This document shows positions 5,762 through 13,431 of a stretch of DNA of 13,431 nt, one piece after another (position 1 is the first letter of the stretch; every line of letters begins with the position of its first letter). Both the position numbers and the translations under genes were made by a program. The notes under the pieces are model-generated. The model saw nothing but the letters and a program-made list of their open reading frames with translations, was not told the origin of the DNA and ran no database searches. This DNA is from an uncultured Collinsella sp. (GTDB taxonomy: Bacteria > Actinomycetota > Coriobacteriia > Coriobacteriales > Coriobacteriaceae), in NCBI GenBank assembly GCA_937925715.1, contig CALAMG010000007.1, positions 1 to 13,431 on the forward strand. Direction: 5' to 3'.

Positions 5762-7498
5762 TTAATTCAAAATCCGACCCGTCGATGACTGAAGCTCCAC
5801 CATTTTCTTGAACAGGCTGTCTTCGCGCTCCATGAGCTTCGACGGCTTTCCTTGCTCGGCAACGCGGCCTCCATCCAGCACCACGATTTTGTCGGCGCTC
5901 ATCACGGTTCTCATCCGGTGCGCGATGACCAGCACGGTTTTGCGTTCAAGGAGACACGATAGCGCCTCCTGCACCTTCGTCTCATTTTCAACGTCAAGTG
6001 AAGCGGTCGCCTCATCCAGAAGAACAATGGGAGCGTTTTTGAGGATCGCCCGGGCAATCGATATGCGCTGGCGCTCGCCTCCGGACAAAAGCGCGCCGTT
6101 CTCGCCTATCCTCGTTTCATAGCCCTTCGGCATGCGGGAGACAAAATCATCGCAGTTCGCCGCCCGAGCCGCCGCAAACACCTCCTCATCCGTGGCATCT
6201 GGCCTACCGAGTCGGATGTTCTGCATGATCGTGTCGTCGAACAGAACCACATCCTGGAACACTTGGGCGAAATCGACGAGAAGGGCCTCGGGGTCGACGG
6301 TCGAAACGTCCACGCCTCCGATGCTCACAACGCCATCGTCGGCATCCCAAAAACGGGCAGCCAGCTTGGCCGCAGTGGACTTGCCGCCCCCGCTCGGACC
6401 GACCAAGGCGGTCACCTCGCCCTCCTTCGCAACAAATGAGACGTTCGAGAGAACCTTCTCGCCTCCTTCGTACGAAAAAGTCACGTTGTCGAAAGAAATG
6501 TCGTGATTCGCCGGCTCGAATTCCATCGACCCGGTTTGAGGCCGCTCGTGCTCGATGGAGTGCATGCGCTTGATTCCGAGCTTGAGATTGAGAAGCTCCG
6601 TCACAACTTCAAGCACGGTGTTGATCGGATCGTAGAATCTCGTCACCACAAGAAGGAAGCAGAAGTACACCATGAACTCTAGTTCCCCCGATGCCAAAAG
6701 CAGGGCTCCGACGAGGACGGTCGAAGCTATTCCGAGCTTGAGGAACGCTTGCGCGGCCGACACGGGAACGGCACTCGAAAGTTCCGAGACGATCTGGGCC
6801 TTCTCCGCGCGATCGATCTTCTGATCCAGTTGCTCGAGATACGTTTCCGATTGGTTCGCCGCCGTGATCTCTTGGGCGCATTCGAGGTACTCCTGCAAGC
6901 CGTCCGCAACGTCAAGCTGGCGGTCGATGAGAAACTGCCCCTTCGCATCTTGGCTCTTCCGAGAGAAGGCGATGATGAGCAAGGCGATGGGAAGAACCCA
7001 GAGGGCGGCGATGGCCATCTTCCAGTTGAAGAGCAGAAGCATGATCGAGATCAAGATGGTCGACGCGCCGGTTCCGAACAAAAGGGGCATGATATGGGAG
7101 AACATGCGCTCCTGATCGGCGCAGTCCTTCATGATGGTGGTGGTGAGATCCGAGAGGTCGCGCCTTCCGAAAAAGGAAAGGGGCAATCTGCGCAGCACCT
7201 CGGCAAGCTCGATCCGCTTTCTGGCACTCTCGCCGTACACGACATTGTAGGTGAAATGGTATTCGAGCCATTGGGTCAGCAGCATGAGCAGGAGTATGAC
7301 GACGATGGCTGCAAGATAGCCACCAAGAGCAGGGAGGGGCTTCGAGGGGTCGAGCAGATGATCCAGGTAGTCGTTGGTCGCCATGCACAGCACGCCAATG
7401 GGTGCCATCATGACGAGGTTGGCGAGAGCGCAGAAAAATGCGCCTCTCTTGAACTCGAAAACACCCCGCTCGGTCAAAGCGAACTTCTCACGCAGCAT
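5762..7498 (-). CDS. ABC transporter, fused membrane and ATPase domains (second half-transporter, YbtP/YbtQ-IrtA/IrtB type)
   Basis: This encodes 578 residues. An N-terminal six-helix membrane domain (about 20-310; for example AAIVVILLLMLLTQWL and ASTILISIMLLLF) is followed by a nucleotide-binding domain. Walker A is GPSGGGKST (about 366-374), the signature LSGGERQR (about 470-477), Walker B IVLLDEATASLD, and the switch histidine is in IAHRM. All ATPase motifs are intact. It should form a heterodimer with the product of the upstream gene. Although the fold is exporter-like, siderophore-linked pairs of this type (YbtPQ, IrtAB) import ferric chelates. The open frame reaches 7672, but the ATG at 7498 is preferred: GGAGGGGG lies 8 bases before it and membrane homology begins just after. 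It overlaps the end of the upstream gene by 11 bases. Confidence 0.93.
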   Translation of the reverse strand: MLREKFALTERGVFEFKRGAFFCALANLVMMAPIGVLCMATNDYLDHLLDPSKPLPALGGYLAAIVVILLLMLLTQWLEYHFTYNVVYGESARKRIELAEVLRRLPLSFFGRRDLSDLTTTIMKDCADQERMFSHIMPLLFGTGASTILISIMLLLFNWKMAIAALWVLPIALLIIAFSRKSQDAKGQFLIDRQLDVADGLQEYLECAQEITAANQSETYLEQLDQKIDRAEKAQIVSELSSAVPVSAAQAFLKLGIASTVLVGALLLASGELEFMVYFCFLLVVTRFYDPINTVLEVVTELLNLKLGIKRMHSIEHERPQTGSMEFEPANHDISFDNVTFSYEGGEKVLSNVSFVAKEGEVTALVGPSGGGKSTAAKLAARFWDADDGVVSIGGVDVSTVDPEALLVDFAQVFQDVVLFDDTIMQNIRLGRPDATDEEVFAAARAANCDDFVSRMPKGYETRIGENGALLSGGERQRISIARAILKNAPIVLLDEATASLDVENETKVQEALSCLLERKTVLVIAHRMRTVMSADKIVVLDGGRVAEQGKPSKLMEREDSLFKKMVELQSSTGRILN

Positions 7499-9335
7499 CG
7501 TTGGCACCCCCTCCGATTCTCCAAGAGACTGATTTTTTATAGTCGTCCCACATCCGGCGATACACTCCCTTGCTTTCGACAAGATCCCCGTGGGTTCCCG
7601 ATTCCGAGATGGTCCCGTTCTCCACGACGCAGATCTTGTCCGCTCCCACCACGGTCGATAGCCGGTGCGCAATCATGAGAACGGTCTTGCCGTGCGTAAG
7701 ACGCGCGAGCGCACGTTGGATAAGGGCTTCGTTTTCCGGATCGGCGAACGCTGTGGCCTCGTCCAAGACCACGATAGGCGCATCTTTCAGAATGGCCCGG
7801 GCAAGCGCGATACGCTGGCATTCGCCGCCCGACAGGTAGACGCCCTTCGCGCCGACCACCGTGTCCAAGCCCTCGGGCAGCTTCGCGATGATGTCGTCGC
7901 ATTGCGCCGCGTGCGCGGCCGCCTCCACCTCCGCGCGCGTAGCCGACGGGCGCGCGAATCTGATGTTGTCAATGAGGCTGCGCTTGAAAAGCCGTGTGTT
8001 TTGGAAGACGAAGGAAACGGAATCCATCAGTTCCGAACGGGGAACATCCCGCACATCAACACCGCCGACAAGCACCCGTCCTTCATCGACGTCCCAGAAC
8101 CTCGGAACAAGGCTTGCAATGGTGCTCTTGCCTCCTCCCGACGGCCCGACGAGCGCCATCGTTTCTCCTTCGGGAATCGCAAAGCTCACGTTTTTGACGG
8201 CAGGTGCGTCAGCACCCGGATACGTGAAAGACACCCCTTCAAAAACGATATCGCGCGTCCCGCTCGCCCTCCCGCCTTTCGCAGAACAACAAGGCATCTC
8301 CGGCGTGGATAGGATCCCCTCGATTCGCATCACGGCATCTTGGGCCATCGCCGCAGCTTCAGAGGCGTACAGTATCTTGGTCATCATCGATGTCGTCACT
8401 GCGCTGAACACCACGTAGAAGAGGAAGTCCGTGAAGAACGACGCGAAGTCCCCTGCCGCCCCCGCAAGCAGGATGCTGGCGGGAACCAGCACAGCAAAGG
8501 TCGAGTTGATCGCCACGATCTGCACGACCTGCGGTTTTTCGCACAACTTCGAATAGCCATGGGCCATATCCCGGTACTGCAGGATGGCCTCCTTGAATGC
8601 GTTGAACGAATCGACCGTTTGCTGGAACACTTTGACGACGGGCATGCCTCGAACATATTCGGTCGCAGCGGCGTTCATTCGGTTCAATGCCTGCTGGTAG
8701 TTCGACACGAAAGTCAGGTAGCTTGAGTTCTCGTCGCTGCCTCCCCCTCCCATCATCCTCCAAATGCACGCGAAGGACACCGCAATGGGAACCAGGCACG
8801 CCAAACCCATGGCCCAGTCGAAGATGAACATCACGACGATAAACACAACGGGGGTGACGAGGGCTCCCACGAAATCAGGGAACTTATGGGCGAGCACGGA
8901 CTCGGTCTGGCCAGCGCAGCCGTCAATCACCCTCCTTAGTTCGCCGGTCGAATGCGCGTCGTAGTAGCCAAGAGGAACCTTGGAGAGGTGGTAGGTCGCG
9001 GCCTTCCTCATGTTGTTGCCGGTTCGGAACGCCGCGATATGAGTACACATCAACGCAGCGAAGTACACCACCACTCCGGCCACCGCGAATCCGACTGCCA
9101 GCCATGCGTAAAAGGCCGCGCCACTCGCTTCGCTCCATTGAGGAGCCACTGCGACAAACTGCGACATGATAAACCAGACGCACACAAGGGGCATCACGGC
9201 AAGCAGCGAATGCAGACCAGCCAAGGCGCAGCCCACCACGGTGAGGACTTTGTAAGGCCCTGCGAAGTCAAGTAACCTGAACAGCGGATGGGGGCGCTTG
9301 CCCCTCTTTTCGTGCGCAGAATCCCGTTCCGTCAT
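7488..9335 (-). CDS. ABC transporter, fused membrane and ATPase domains (first half-transporter, YbtP/YbtQ-IrtA/IrtB type)
   Basis: This encodes 615 residues. A six-helix membrane domain (about 25-315) precedes an ATPase domain with Walker A GPSGGGKST (about 397-405), signature LSGGECQR (about 500-507), Walker B IVVLDEATAF and IAHRLST. The D-loop reads AFADPENE in place of the usual SALD-type sequence, a variant I associate with siderophore-linked YbtPQ/IrtAB-like pairs; its partner has the ordinary ASLD form, so the two nucleotide sites are asymmetric. The substrate is inferred from context: a metal chelate of the adjacent phenolic NRPS product, most likely imported. Secretion of the free metallophore is the alternative. 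The ATG at 9335 has AGGAGAAGGA just upstream. This is the first gene of the leftward operon, divergent from the TetR gene. Confidence 0.93.
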   Translation of the reverse strand: MTERDSAHEKRGKRPHPLFRLLDFAGPYKVLTVVGCALAGLHSLLAVMPLVCVWFIMSQFVAVAPQWSEASGAAFYAWLAVGFAVAGVVVYFAALMCTHIAAFRTGNNMRKAATYHLSKVPLGYYDAHSTGELRRVIDGCAGQTESVLAHKFPDFVGALVTPVVFIVVMFIFDWAMGLACLVPIAVSFACIWRMMGGGGSDENSSYLTFVSNYQQALNRMNAAATEYVRGMPVVKVFQQTVDSFNAFKEAILQYRDMAHGYSKLCEKPQVVQIVAINSTFAVLVPASILLAGAAGDFASFFTDFLFYVVFSAVTTSMMTKILYASEAAAMAQDAVMRIEGILSTPEMPCCSAKGGRASGTRDIVFEGVSFTYPGADAPAVKNVSFAIPEGETMALVGPSGGGKSTIASLVPRFWDVDEGRVLVGGVDVRDVPRSELMDSVSFVFQNTRLFKRSLIDNIRFARPSATRAEVEAAAHAAQCDDIIAKLPEGLDTVVGAKGVYLSGGECQRIALARAILKDAPIVVLDEATAFADPENEALIQRALARLTHGKTVLMIAHRLSTVVGADKICVVENGTISESGTHGDLVESKGVYRRMWDDYKKSVSWRIGGGANDAA

Positions 9336-9355
9336 TCCTTCTCCTGTTTTATTTG

Positions 9356-9375
9356 TTGGACACTGTCTAATTATC
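9356..9375 (-). promoter_or_regulatory. Promoter/operator of the transporter operon
   Basis: TTGGACACTGTCTAA (9356-9370) is a near-perfect palindrome (7-base arms, one mismatch) of the kind TetR-family repressors bind. On the minus strand GATAAT (9375-9370) is a five-of-six match to the -10 box, so the expected start point near 9363 falls inside the palindrome. No good -35 is seen. Position and form suggest that the divergent TetR protein represses the transporters here. That pairing is an inference. Confidence 0.5.
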
Positions 9376-9472
9376 TATTGCAACCCGCATCGAACTTCGC
9401 AGGGTGAAGACTTTTAGAGCATTGCGCAAACATGGTATCCTGTCGTAATCCTCAAACAGAAAGGCACCGAAC

Positions 9473-10150
9473 ATGGGCGCAACACGGCGAACGACCGATC
9501 TTCCGGCAATCGATGCGAGTTCCATCTGCGACGCCGCCCTTGTGCTGACCAAAACATCCGGCATCGACGGCTGGTCCATCCGCCAGCTGGTCAAATCGAT
9601 CGAAGCGCATCCGAGCATCATCAACTACTACGTCGGCCGAAGAGAGGACGTCGTCCACCTCGTCATCGACCGCGTCAACGCTGAGATCGACCTTCCCGAA
9701 TACCACGGCGATTGGAAACCGTGGTTCAAGGCGCTGCTCGAAGGATTGCGCTCCACTTTGAGGGGCTATCCCGGCGTCGCCCGAAGACTCGCCGCTGTCG
9801 GTCCGGGCCTCGGAGAATCCGAACGCATCATCAACCGAGGCATCGAAGTGCTCAGCGACGCCGGATTCGGCGACCAAGCCGCCTTTGTATACACCATCCT
9901 GCTCAGCCAAACCTGCGCGTTCGTTGCTACCGAGGATGACAGGGACAAAATGGACGATGTGCGCAAAGAGGTGGGGGGTTCGTATGCGAGTGCGCTTTCT
10001 GCGTCCGATCCCGGTATTGCCGCTTTGGCAAAAACGGTCAAACTCCTGACTGAAGAAGAAAGCCTGAGGAGAAGTTTTTTTGATCATCAGTTCTCAGTCC
10101 TCCTCGATGCTCTTCTCAGCGGATTGGAAGAGATTTTTTTAAAGGGCTGA
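9473..10150 (+). CDS. TetR-family transcriptional regulator
   Basis: This encodes 225 residues. The N-terminal HTH (about 15-62) reads SSICDAALVLTKTSGIDGWSIRQL followed by SIINYYVGRREDVVHLVIDRV, the standard TetR pattern with the recognition helix ending at NYYVGRRED. The rest is a helical ligand-binding and dimerization domain, with a conserved-looking WKPWFKALLEGLRSTL segment. It is divergent from the transporter operon (138-base gap), the usual layout for a local repressor of efflux or uptake genes. The ligand is unknown; the metallophore or its precursor would make sense. The ATG at 9473 has AAAGG 8 bases upstream. The gene ends directly against the stop codon of the convergent ligase gene with no spacer, and two 7-T runs lie in its last 80 bases. 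Confidence 0.88.
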   Translation: MGATRRTTDLPAIDASSICDAALVLTKTSGIDGWSIRQLVKSIEAHPSIINYYVGRREDVVHLVIDRVNAEIDLPEYHGDWKPWFKALLEGLRSTLRGYPGVARRLAAVGPGLGESERIINRGIEVLSDAGFGDQAAFVYTILLSQTCAFVATEDDRDKMDDVRKEVGGSYASALSASDPGIAALAKTVKLLTEEESLRRSFFDHQFSVLLDALLSGLEEIFLKG

Positions 10151-11710
10151 CTAGCGTATCGAGGTCTTAAGAGCATTTAAATCAATTTTTCCTATGGGGG
10201 TCAGGGGCAACAACTCACGAATCTCTACTCTGTCTGGATGCTTGAATGGGGCGATTCCTATGTTGTTTAAAAACTCCCTTATGGATTCCAAGTTGGGCGC
10301 ATCGCCGCTGCAAACGATAAACGCACACGTCTTTTCGCCAAGGGCTTGATCCGGTATTCCGCAGACGGCTACGTCTACGATGCCAGGCATTTCTCTAAGA
10401 CTTGCCTCTACGTCTTCCGCCGAGAAAGTCTCACCGCCACGGTTTATTGTGTTTTTCAGACGTCCCGTGATTTTGAAGTTGCCGCAGGGGTCCCTCACCG
10501 CTAAATCCCCGGTATGATAAAATCCTTCCGAATCAAAAGAGCGCAGAGTAGAATATTCATCTTCGTAATATCCACTCATCAGATACGGTCCTTTCCATAT
10601 CAATTCCCCTTCTTCGCCGTCTGCGCAAGGCTGCCCATCTTGTCCGATGATAAGAGGGCGATCGTTTTCGGAAAGGGGGAAGCCTTGGGTGGTAAAGGCG
10701 ATTTCCTCCGGCGCTTCAGGGCTTGTCAGCGTCAATATTCCTTCAGTCATGCCATATGATTGCTGGACAGCGCAAGAGAAAGCGGCAGAAAGCCTCTCGG
10801 CATCTTTTGCGGTAAATCGCGCACCTCCTACATGGATGGACTCAAGGCTTGAAAGATCAACAGGATACCAGTCGAGTGCGTCCATCCAGAGGTTTACCGC
10901 CGATGGAACTGCTGTTGTTGTCGTCACTTTTGCAGAAGAGATCAATGGAAACACTTCATCGGGACTCACGCTTTCCGCCAAAATGACGGTGCCTCCTTTT
11001 TCTAGCGCACCAAGTGCGCCGGGGCATGCGAGCGGCAAATTATGGCATATCGACAAAGCTGCTAGGTATTTTGTTTTTTCGGAAAAAAGCGATCGGGAAG
11101 CCGCTTCCACGAAATTGTACACATAGCTGAAATTTGAGCGAGGAATAAGTTTAGGAAGTCCTGTTGTACCACCCGACGGAAGCAGGAACAAAATTGATGA
11201 GGAGTGGGGTGCTGTGACTTGCCAGAGCTCTCCGCGCATATCCGAAACTGATCGATATTGATCGGAAGATCCGATGACAAAACATTTTAGCCTTGGATTG
11301 TCCTTTTTGATGGCTTTTGCTAAGGACTCGTAATCATAAGCCGGGGAAGAACACGGAACAATTAGGCAGGATGCATTTGACTTTGAGCAGAAATGAGAGA
11401 TTTCCGCTTTGCGATGAGTCGGCAAAGCAAGTACGGGGATGCATCCTCTCATTACTGACCCGAACAAGATTATAAGAGATTCAGCTTTGTTCGGAAGCTG
11501 AAGGACGATCCTGTCCCCAGCTTCTATCCCCTCCGAAGCAAGGCAAGAGGCGAATCGCCTTGCCGCATCAAATAGCTCAGTGTAAGTATACGTGGTTTCT
11601 CTGTCGCGAACCGCAATATTTGCCCCATATTCACGCTCCCATTGCGCAATACGTTCAACAAGAGTAAAACCAACGTCGGTTGCCCTTCTCATAAAACCCC
11701 CTTCTGCCAT
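10151..11710 (-). CDS. Salicylate-AMP ligase (YbtE/DhbE/EntE family)
   Basis: This stand-alone adenylating enzyme activates an aryl acid with ATP and loads it on the aryl carrier domain of the adjacent NRPS. It has 519 residues with all core motifs: LPSGGTTGLPK (P-loop, about 177-187), QQSYGMTEG, YHTGDLAVRD, GRLKNTINRGGETFS and the catalytic-lysine motif TPIGKIDLN near the end. The pocket segment HNLPLACPG (His223, Asn224, Cys229) has Cys where 2,3-dihydroxybenzoate enzymes such as DhbE have Ser240. YbtE and PchD, which use salicylate, also have Cys, so salicylate is predicted. The ATG at 11710 (TAAGG upstream) gives a YbtE-like N-terminal length; a TTG at 11746 (AAAGGG upstream) and an ATG at 11692 (GAAGGGGG upstream) are also possible. 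It is divergent from the NRPS and convergent with the TetR gene. Confidence 0.94.
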   Translation of the reverse strand: MAEGGFMRRATDVGFTLVERIAQWEREYGANIAVRDRETTYTYTELFDAARRFASCLASEGIEAGDRIVLQLPNKAESLIILFGSVMRGCIPVLALPTHRKAEISHFCSKSNASCLIVPCSSPAYDYESLAKAIKKDNPRLKCFVIGSSDQYRSVSDMRGELWQVTAPHSSSILFLLPSGGTTGLPKLIPRSNFSYVYNFVEAASRSLFSEKTKYLAALSICHNLPLACPGALGALEKGGTVILAESVSPDEVFPLISSAKVTTTTAVPSAVNLWMDALDWYPVDLSSLESIHVGGARFTAKDAERLSAAFSCAVQQSYGMTEGILTLTSPEAPEEIAFTTQGFPLSENDRPLIIGQDGQPCADGEEGELIWKGPYLMSGYYEDEYSTLRSFDSEGFYHTGDLAVRDPCGNFKITGRLKNTINRGGETFSAEDVEASLREMPGIVDVAVCGIPDQALGEKTCAFIVCSGDAPNLESIREFLNNIGIAPFKHPDRVEIRELLPLTPIGKIDLNALKTSIR

Positions 11711-11746
11711 CCGAAGCCTTAGAAGATATTCGCGCAATATTTGCAA

Positions 11747-11837
11747 ACAACAACCCTTTCGCTATAAGTATACTATAGCTAACATTATGTTAGTATGCCT
11801 TATATTCAAAAACTTAATGCTTGAAAGGGCGGTTGGC
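11747..11837. promoter_or_regulatory. Divergent regulatory region with two palindromes
   Basis: The short region between the ligase and NRPS genes is AT rich. It contains GCTATA-(7)-TATAGC (11761-11779) and, sharing its last base, CTAACATTATGTTAG (11779-11793), a perfect 7-1-7 palindrome. TATACT-like -10 boxes occur on both strands within the first palindrome. Both genes must be transcribed outward from here, so these are likely operators controlling the two together. The protein that binds is not known; the second palindrome does not match the DtxR consensus or the TetR-type site upstream of the transporters. Confidence 0.55.
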
Positions 11838-13431
11838 ATGTCTGAAGTATGCGTGGAGCTAGTTGGAAGGCTTGTTGAGGAAATGCTCGGACTGTCAAAA
11901 GAAGAACTAAGCCTTTCGGATAATCTTATCAGTTTGGGGCTAGGATCTCTTGACATTATGAGAATAGCTGGGTTGCTAACAAAGAATGGCTGCAATGTTA
12001 CCTTTTCAGAATTGGTTTCGAATCCCTGTATGGCTTCTTGGATTAATTTTGCAAGAGAGAGGTCTGCGAGAAGCTCGTCTAATGGCAGCCCTCTCCTCGG
12101 TTCCGCAAATTACAGCAAAGGCGACCCTTTTCCGATCACGTCCGTCCAACATGCCTATATGGTTGGAAGGCGAGACGGACAGGAGCTAGGGGGAACCGCT
12201 TGTCACGCTTATATGGAATTCGAATGCGGATCTCTCGATGCGGCCAAACTCGAACGCGCAGTGGAACTTCTTATTCTAAGGCATCCCATGCTGCGCGCCC
12301 GGTTCTCTGATGACGGAACAGCCCGCATCGAAGACAAAGTAGCCTGGAAGGGACTAACCATCTACGGAGTGGAAGGAACAGGCGATCCCGACTCGAGGAT
12401 TGAAGGTATTCGCCAAGAATTAAGTCACCTACGTTTCGACATCGAGCAAGACGATCTCATAGATGTACGCCTTACTGTCGTATCACCGAAACGCACTATC
12501 ATGCATATCAACGTCGATCTTCTTGCAGCTGATGTGCTCAGCATCCAAGTTCTCTTAGAGGACCTAGCGCATCTCTACGACGGGACGGATCTCACCCCCA
12601 TCGAGATAAGCTTCATGGAGTATGCGAGAAGAACCGGAATCGGAGAAGACGCACGAAACGAGGATAGAGAATACTGGCTGAATCGAATAGACAACATGCC
12701 GGGCGGCCCCTCTTTGCCACTGAAAGCCCCTATGGAGAGCGTCAAAAGATCTCAATTCACTCGTATGGAGTACTTAATTGATTCTAAGTCTTGGGAAAAC
12801 TTCACCGAGAAAGGACGGCAAATCGGGGTTACCCAATCTATGGGCATCGCCGCTGTTTATGCCAAGTCTCTTTCTCGATGGAGCGAAGACAAGAAATTTC
12901 TTCTCAACCTTCCGCTGTTTAACAGAAAACCAATTCACCCAGACGTTGACAAGATCGTATCCGACTTCACCTCTCTTATCCTTCTTGAGGCTGATTGCGC
13001 AAACGCAATTTCCCTTCTTGAACTAGCTTCTCAAATGCAAAGACGCTTTCAGCAGGATGTTGCGCACTCTTCATTTGGAGCTGTAGAGGTTTTGAGAGAG
13101 CTTTCTCACCGTTGCCCAAACGATCCCAAGAAAGCCCCTGTTGTATTCGCTAGCAATATCGGCACCCAATTTATCTCCAACAAAGTGGAAGATATTTTCG
13201 GTCCCTTGTCGAAGATGCTAGCAGAAACACCGCAGGTATTGCTGGATCATCAGATATACGATCATAAAAACGGGTTGCTTTTGGCGTGGGATTACGTTTC
13301 CGAATTGCTTGATGACAAAATAGCCCAACAGATGTTCGAGACATATTGCACAGCAGTGCGCTTCTACTGCGAAAACGACTGGTCGGAGCCGTTCCCCGAC
13401 CTGCTGCCCCCTTCGCAGCGCGCGGCGCGCG
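11838..13431 (+). CDS. NRPS start: aryl carrier domain plus heterocyclization (Cy) domain; partial at right edge
   Basis: This is open to the window end (531 codons). Residues 1-75 are an aryl carrier domain; DNLISLGLGSLDIM holds Ser37, the phosphopantetheine site. From about 97 (FPITSVQHAYMVGRR, then CHAYMEFE) runs a Cy domain with the diagnostic DxxxxDxxS box, DLLAADVLS (Asp227, Asp232, Ser235), in place of the HHxxxDG of ordinary condensation domains. Later Cy motifs (FLLNLPLFNR, VSDFTSLILLE, VVFASNIG) and the end segment LLPPSQRAAR are present, so an adenylation domain should follow beyond the window. The order ArCP-Cy is that of HMWP2 and PchE, which join salicylate to cysteine and cyclize it to a thiazoline. 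ATG 11838 has AAAGGG 8 bases upstream; in-frame ATGs at 11787 and 11817 have weaker support. No frameshift was seen. Confidence 0.94.
   Translation, partial: MSEVCVELVGRLVEEMLGLSKEELSLSDNLISLGLGSLDIMRIAGLLTKNGCNVTFSELVSNPCMASWINFARERSARSSSNGSPLLGSANYSKGDPFPITSVQHAYMVGRRDGQELGGTACHAYMEFECGSLDAAKLERAVELLILRHPMLRARFSDDGTARIEDKVAWKGLTIYGVEGTGDPDSRIEGIRQELSHLRFDIEQDDLIDVRLTVVSPKRTIMHINVDLLAADVLSIQVLLEDLAHLYDGTDLTPIEISFMEYARRTGIGEDARNEDREYWLNRIDNMPGGPSLPLKAPMESVKRSQFTRMEYLIDSKSWENFTEKGRQIGVTQSMGIAAVYAKSLSRWSEDKKFLLNLPLFNRKPIHPDVDKIVSDFTSLILLEADCANAISLLELASQMQRRFQQDVAHSSFGAVEVLRELSHRCPNDPKKAPVVFASNIGTQFISNKVEDIFGPLSKMLAETPQVLLDHQIYDHKNGLLLAWDYVSELLDDKIAQQMFETYCTAVRFYCENDWSEPFPDLLPPSQRAAR

Noticed and set aside
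6749..7678. Plus-strand ORF of 309 codons across the ABC genes
   Set aside because: Antisense shadow of two genes with intact ABC motifs; low-complexity, charged translation.
11779..11793. Palindrome as a DtxR/IdeR iron box
   Set aside because: The arms are CTAACAT/ATGTTAG, which does not match the TTAGGTTAG-type consensus; binding protein left open.
1..13431. CRISPR array or IS element
   Set aside because: No regularly spaced repeats and no transposase or paired terminal inverted repeats were found.

Overview
The window looks like a genomic island from a GC-rich gut-type actinobacterium, most likely class Coriobacteriia (Eggerthella/Gordonibacter relatives). That assignment is an inference from the GC-rich codon use of the integrase and ABC genes combined with a Firmicutes-style mobile-element module. 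No marker gene confirms it.

Left part (about 1-3400): a mobile-element end. A tRNA-Gly-like half (29-69, minus) and a short repeat-bearing spacer are followed by a leftward gene set: a 49-codon ORF, a strong intrinsic terminator, a sigma-region-4-like regulator, then a tightly overlapping trio of MazF-type toxin with a C-terminal Cys4 domain, excisionase-like HTH protein and tyrosine recombinase. Positions 3389-3889 hold no convincing gene.

Middle (3890-10150): metallophore accessory genes. Reading leftward from 9335 these are two ABC half-transporters of the YbtP/YbtQ-IrtA/IrtB type (ORFs overlapping by 11 bases), a 3'-truncated DtxR-type metalloregulator, a decayed cysteine synthase, a decayed adenosylhomocysteinase, and an EntD/Sfp-type phosphopantetheinyl transferase. 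A TetR-type regulator is divergent from the transporters (9473-10150), with a palindromic operator candidate in the gap.

Right part (10151-13431): a salicylate-AMP ligase (YbtE/DhbE family) on the minus strand and, divergent from it across a short palindrome-rich region, the start of a large NRPS with an aryl carrier domain followed by a heterocyclization (Cy) domain. The NRPS runs off the right edge. This is the opening architecture of yersiniabactin HMWP2 and pyochelin PchE.

Taken together: the ligase would activate salicylate and load it on the aryl carrier domain, which the phosphopantetheinyl transferase must first prime. The Cy domain would condense it with Cys/Ser/Thr to a hydroxyphenyl-thiazoline or -oxazoline, and the ABC pair would most likely import the metal-loaded product. 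The window therefore holds the front half of a yersiniabactin-like phenolic metallophore system beside an integrase. The dead sulfur-metabolism genes and the truncated metalloregulator inside it indicate recent rearrangement.
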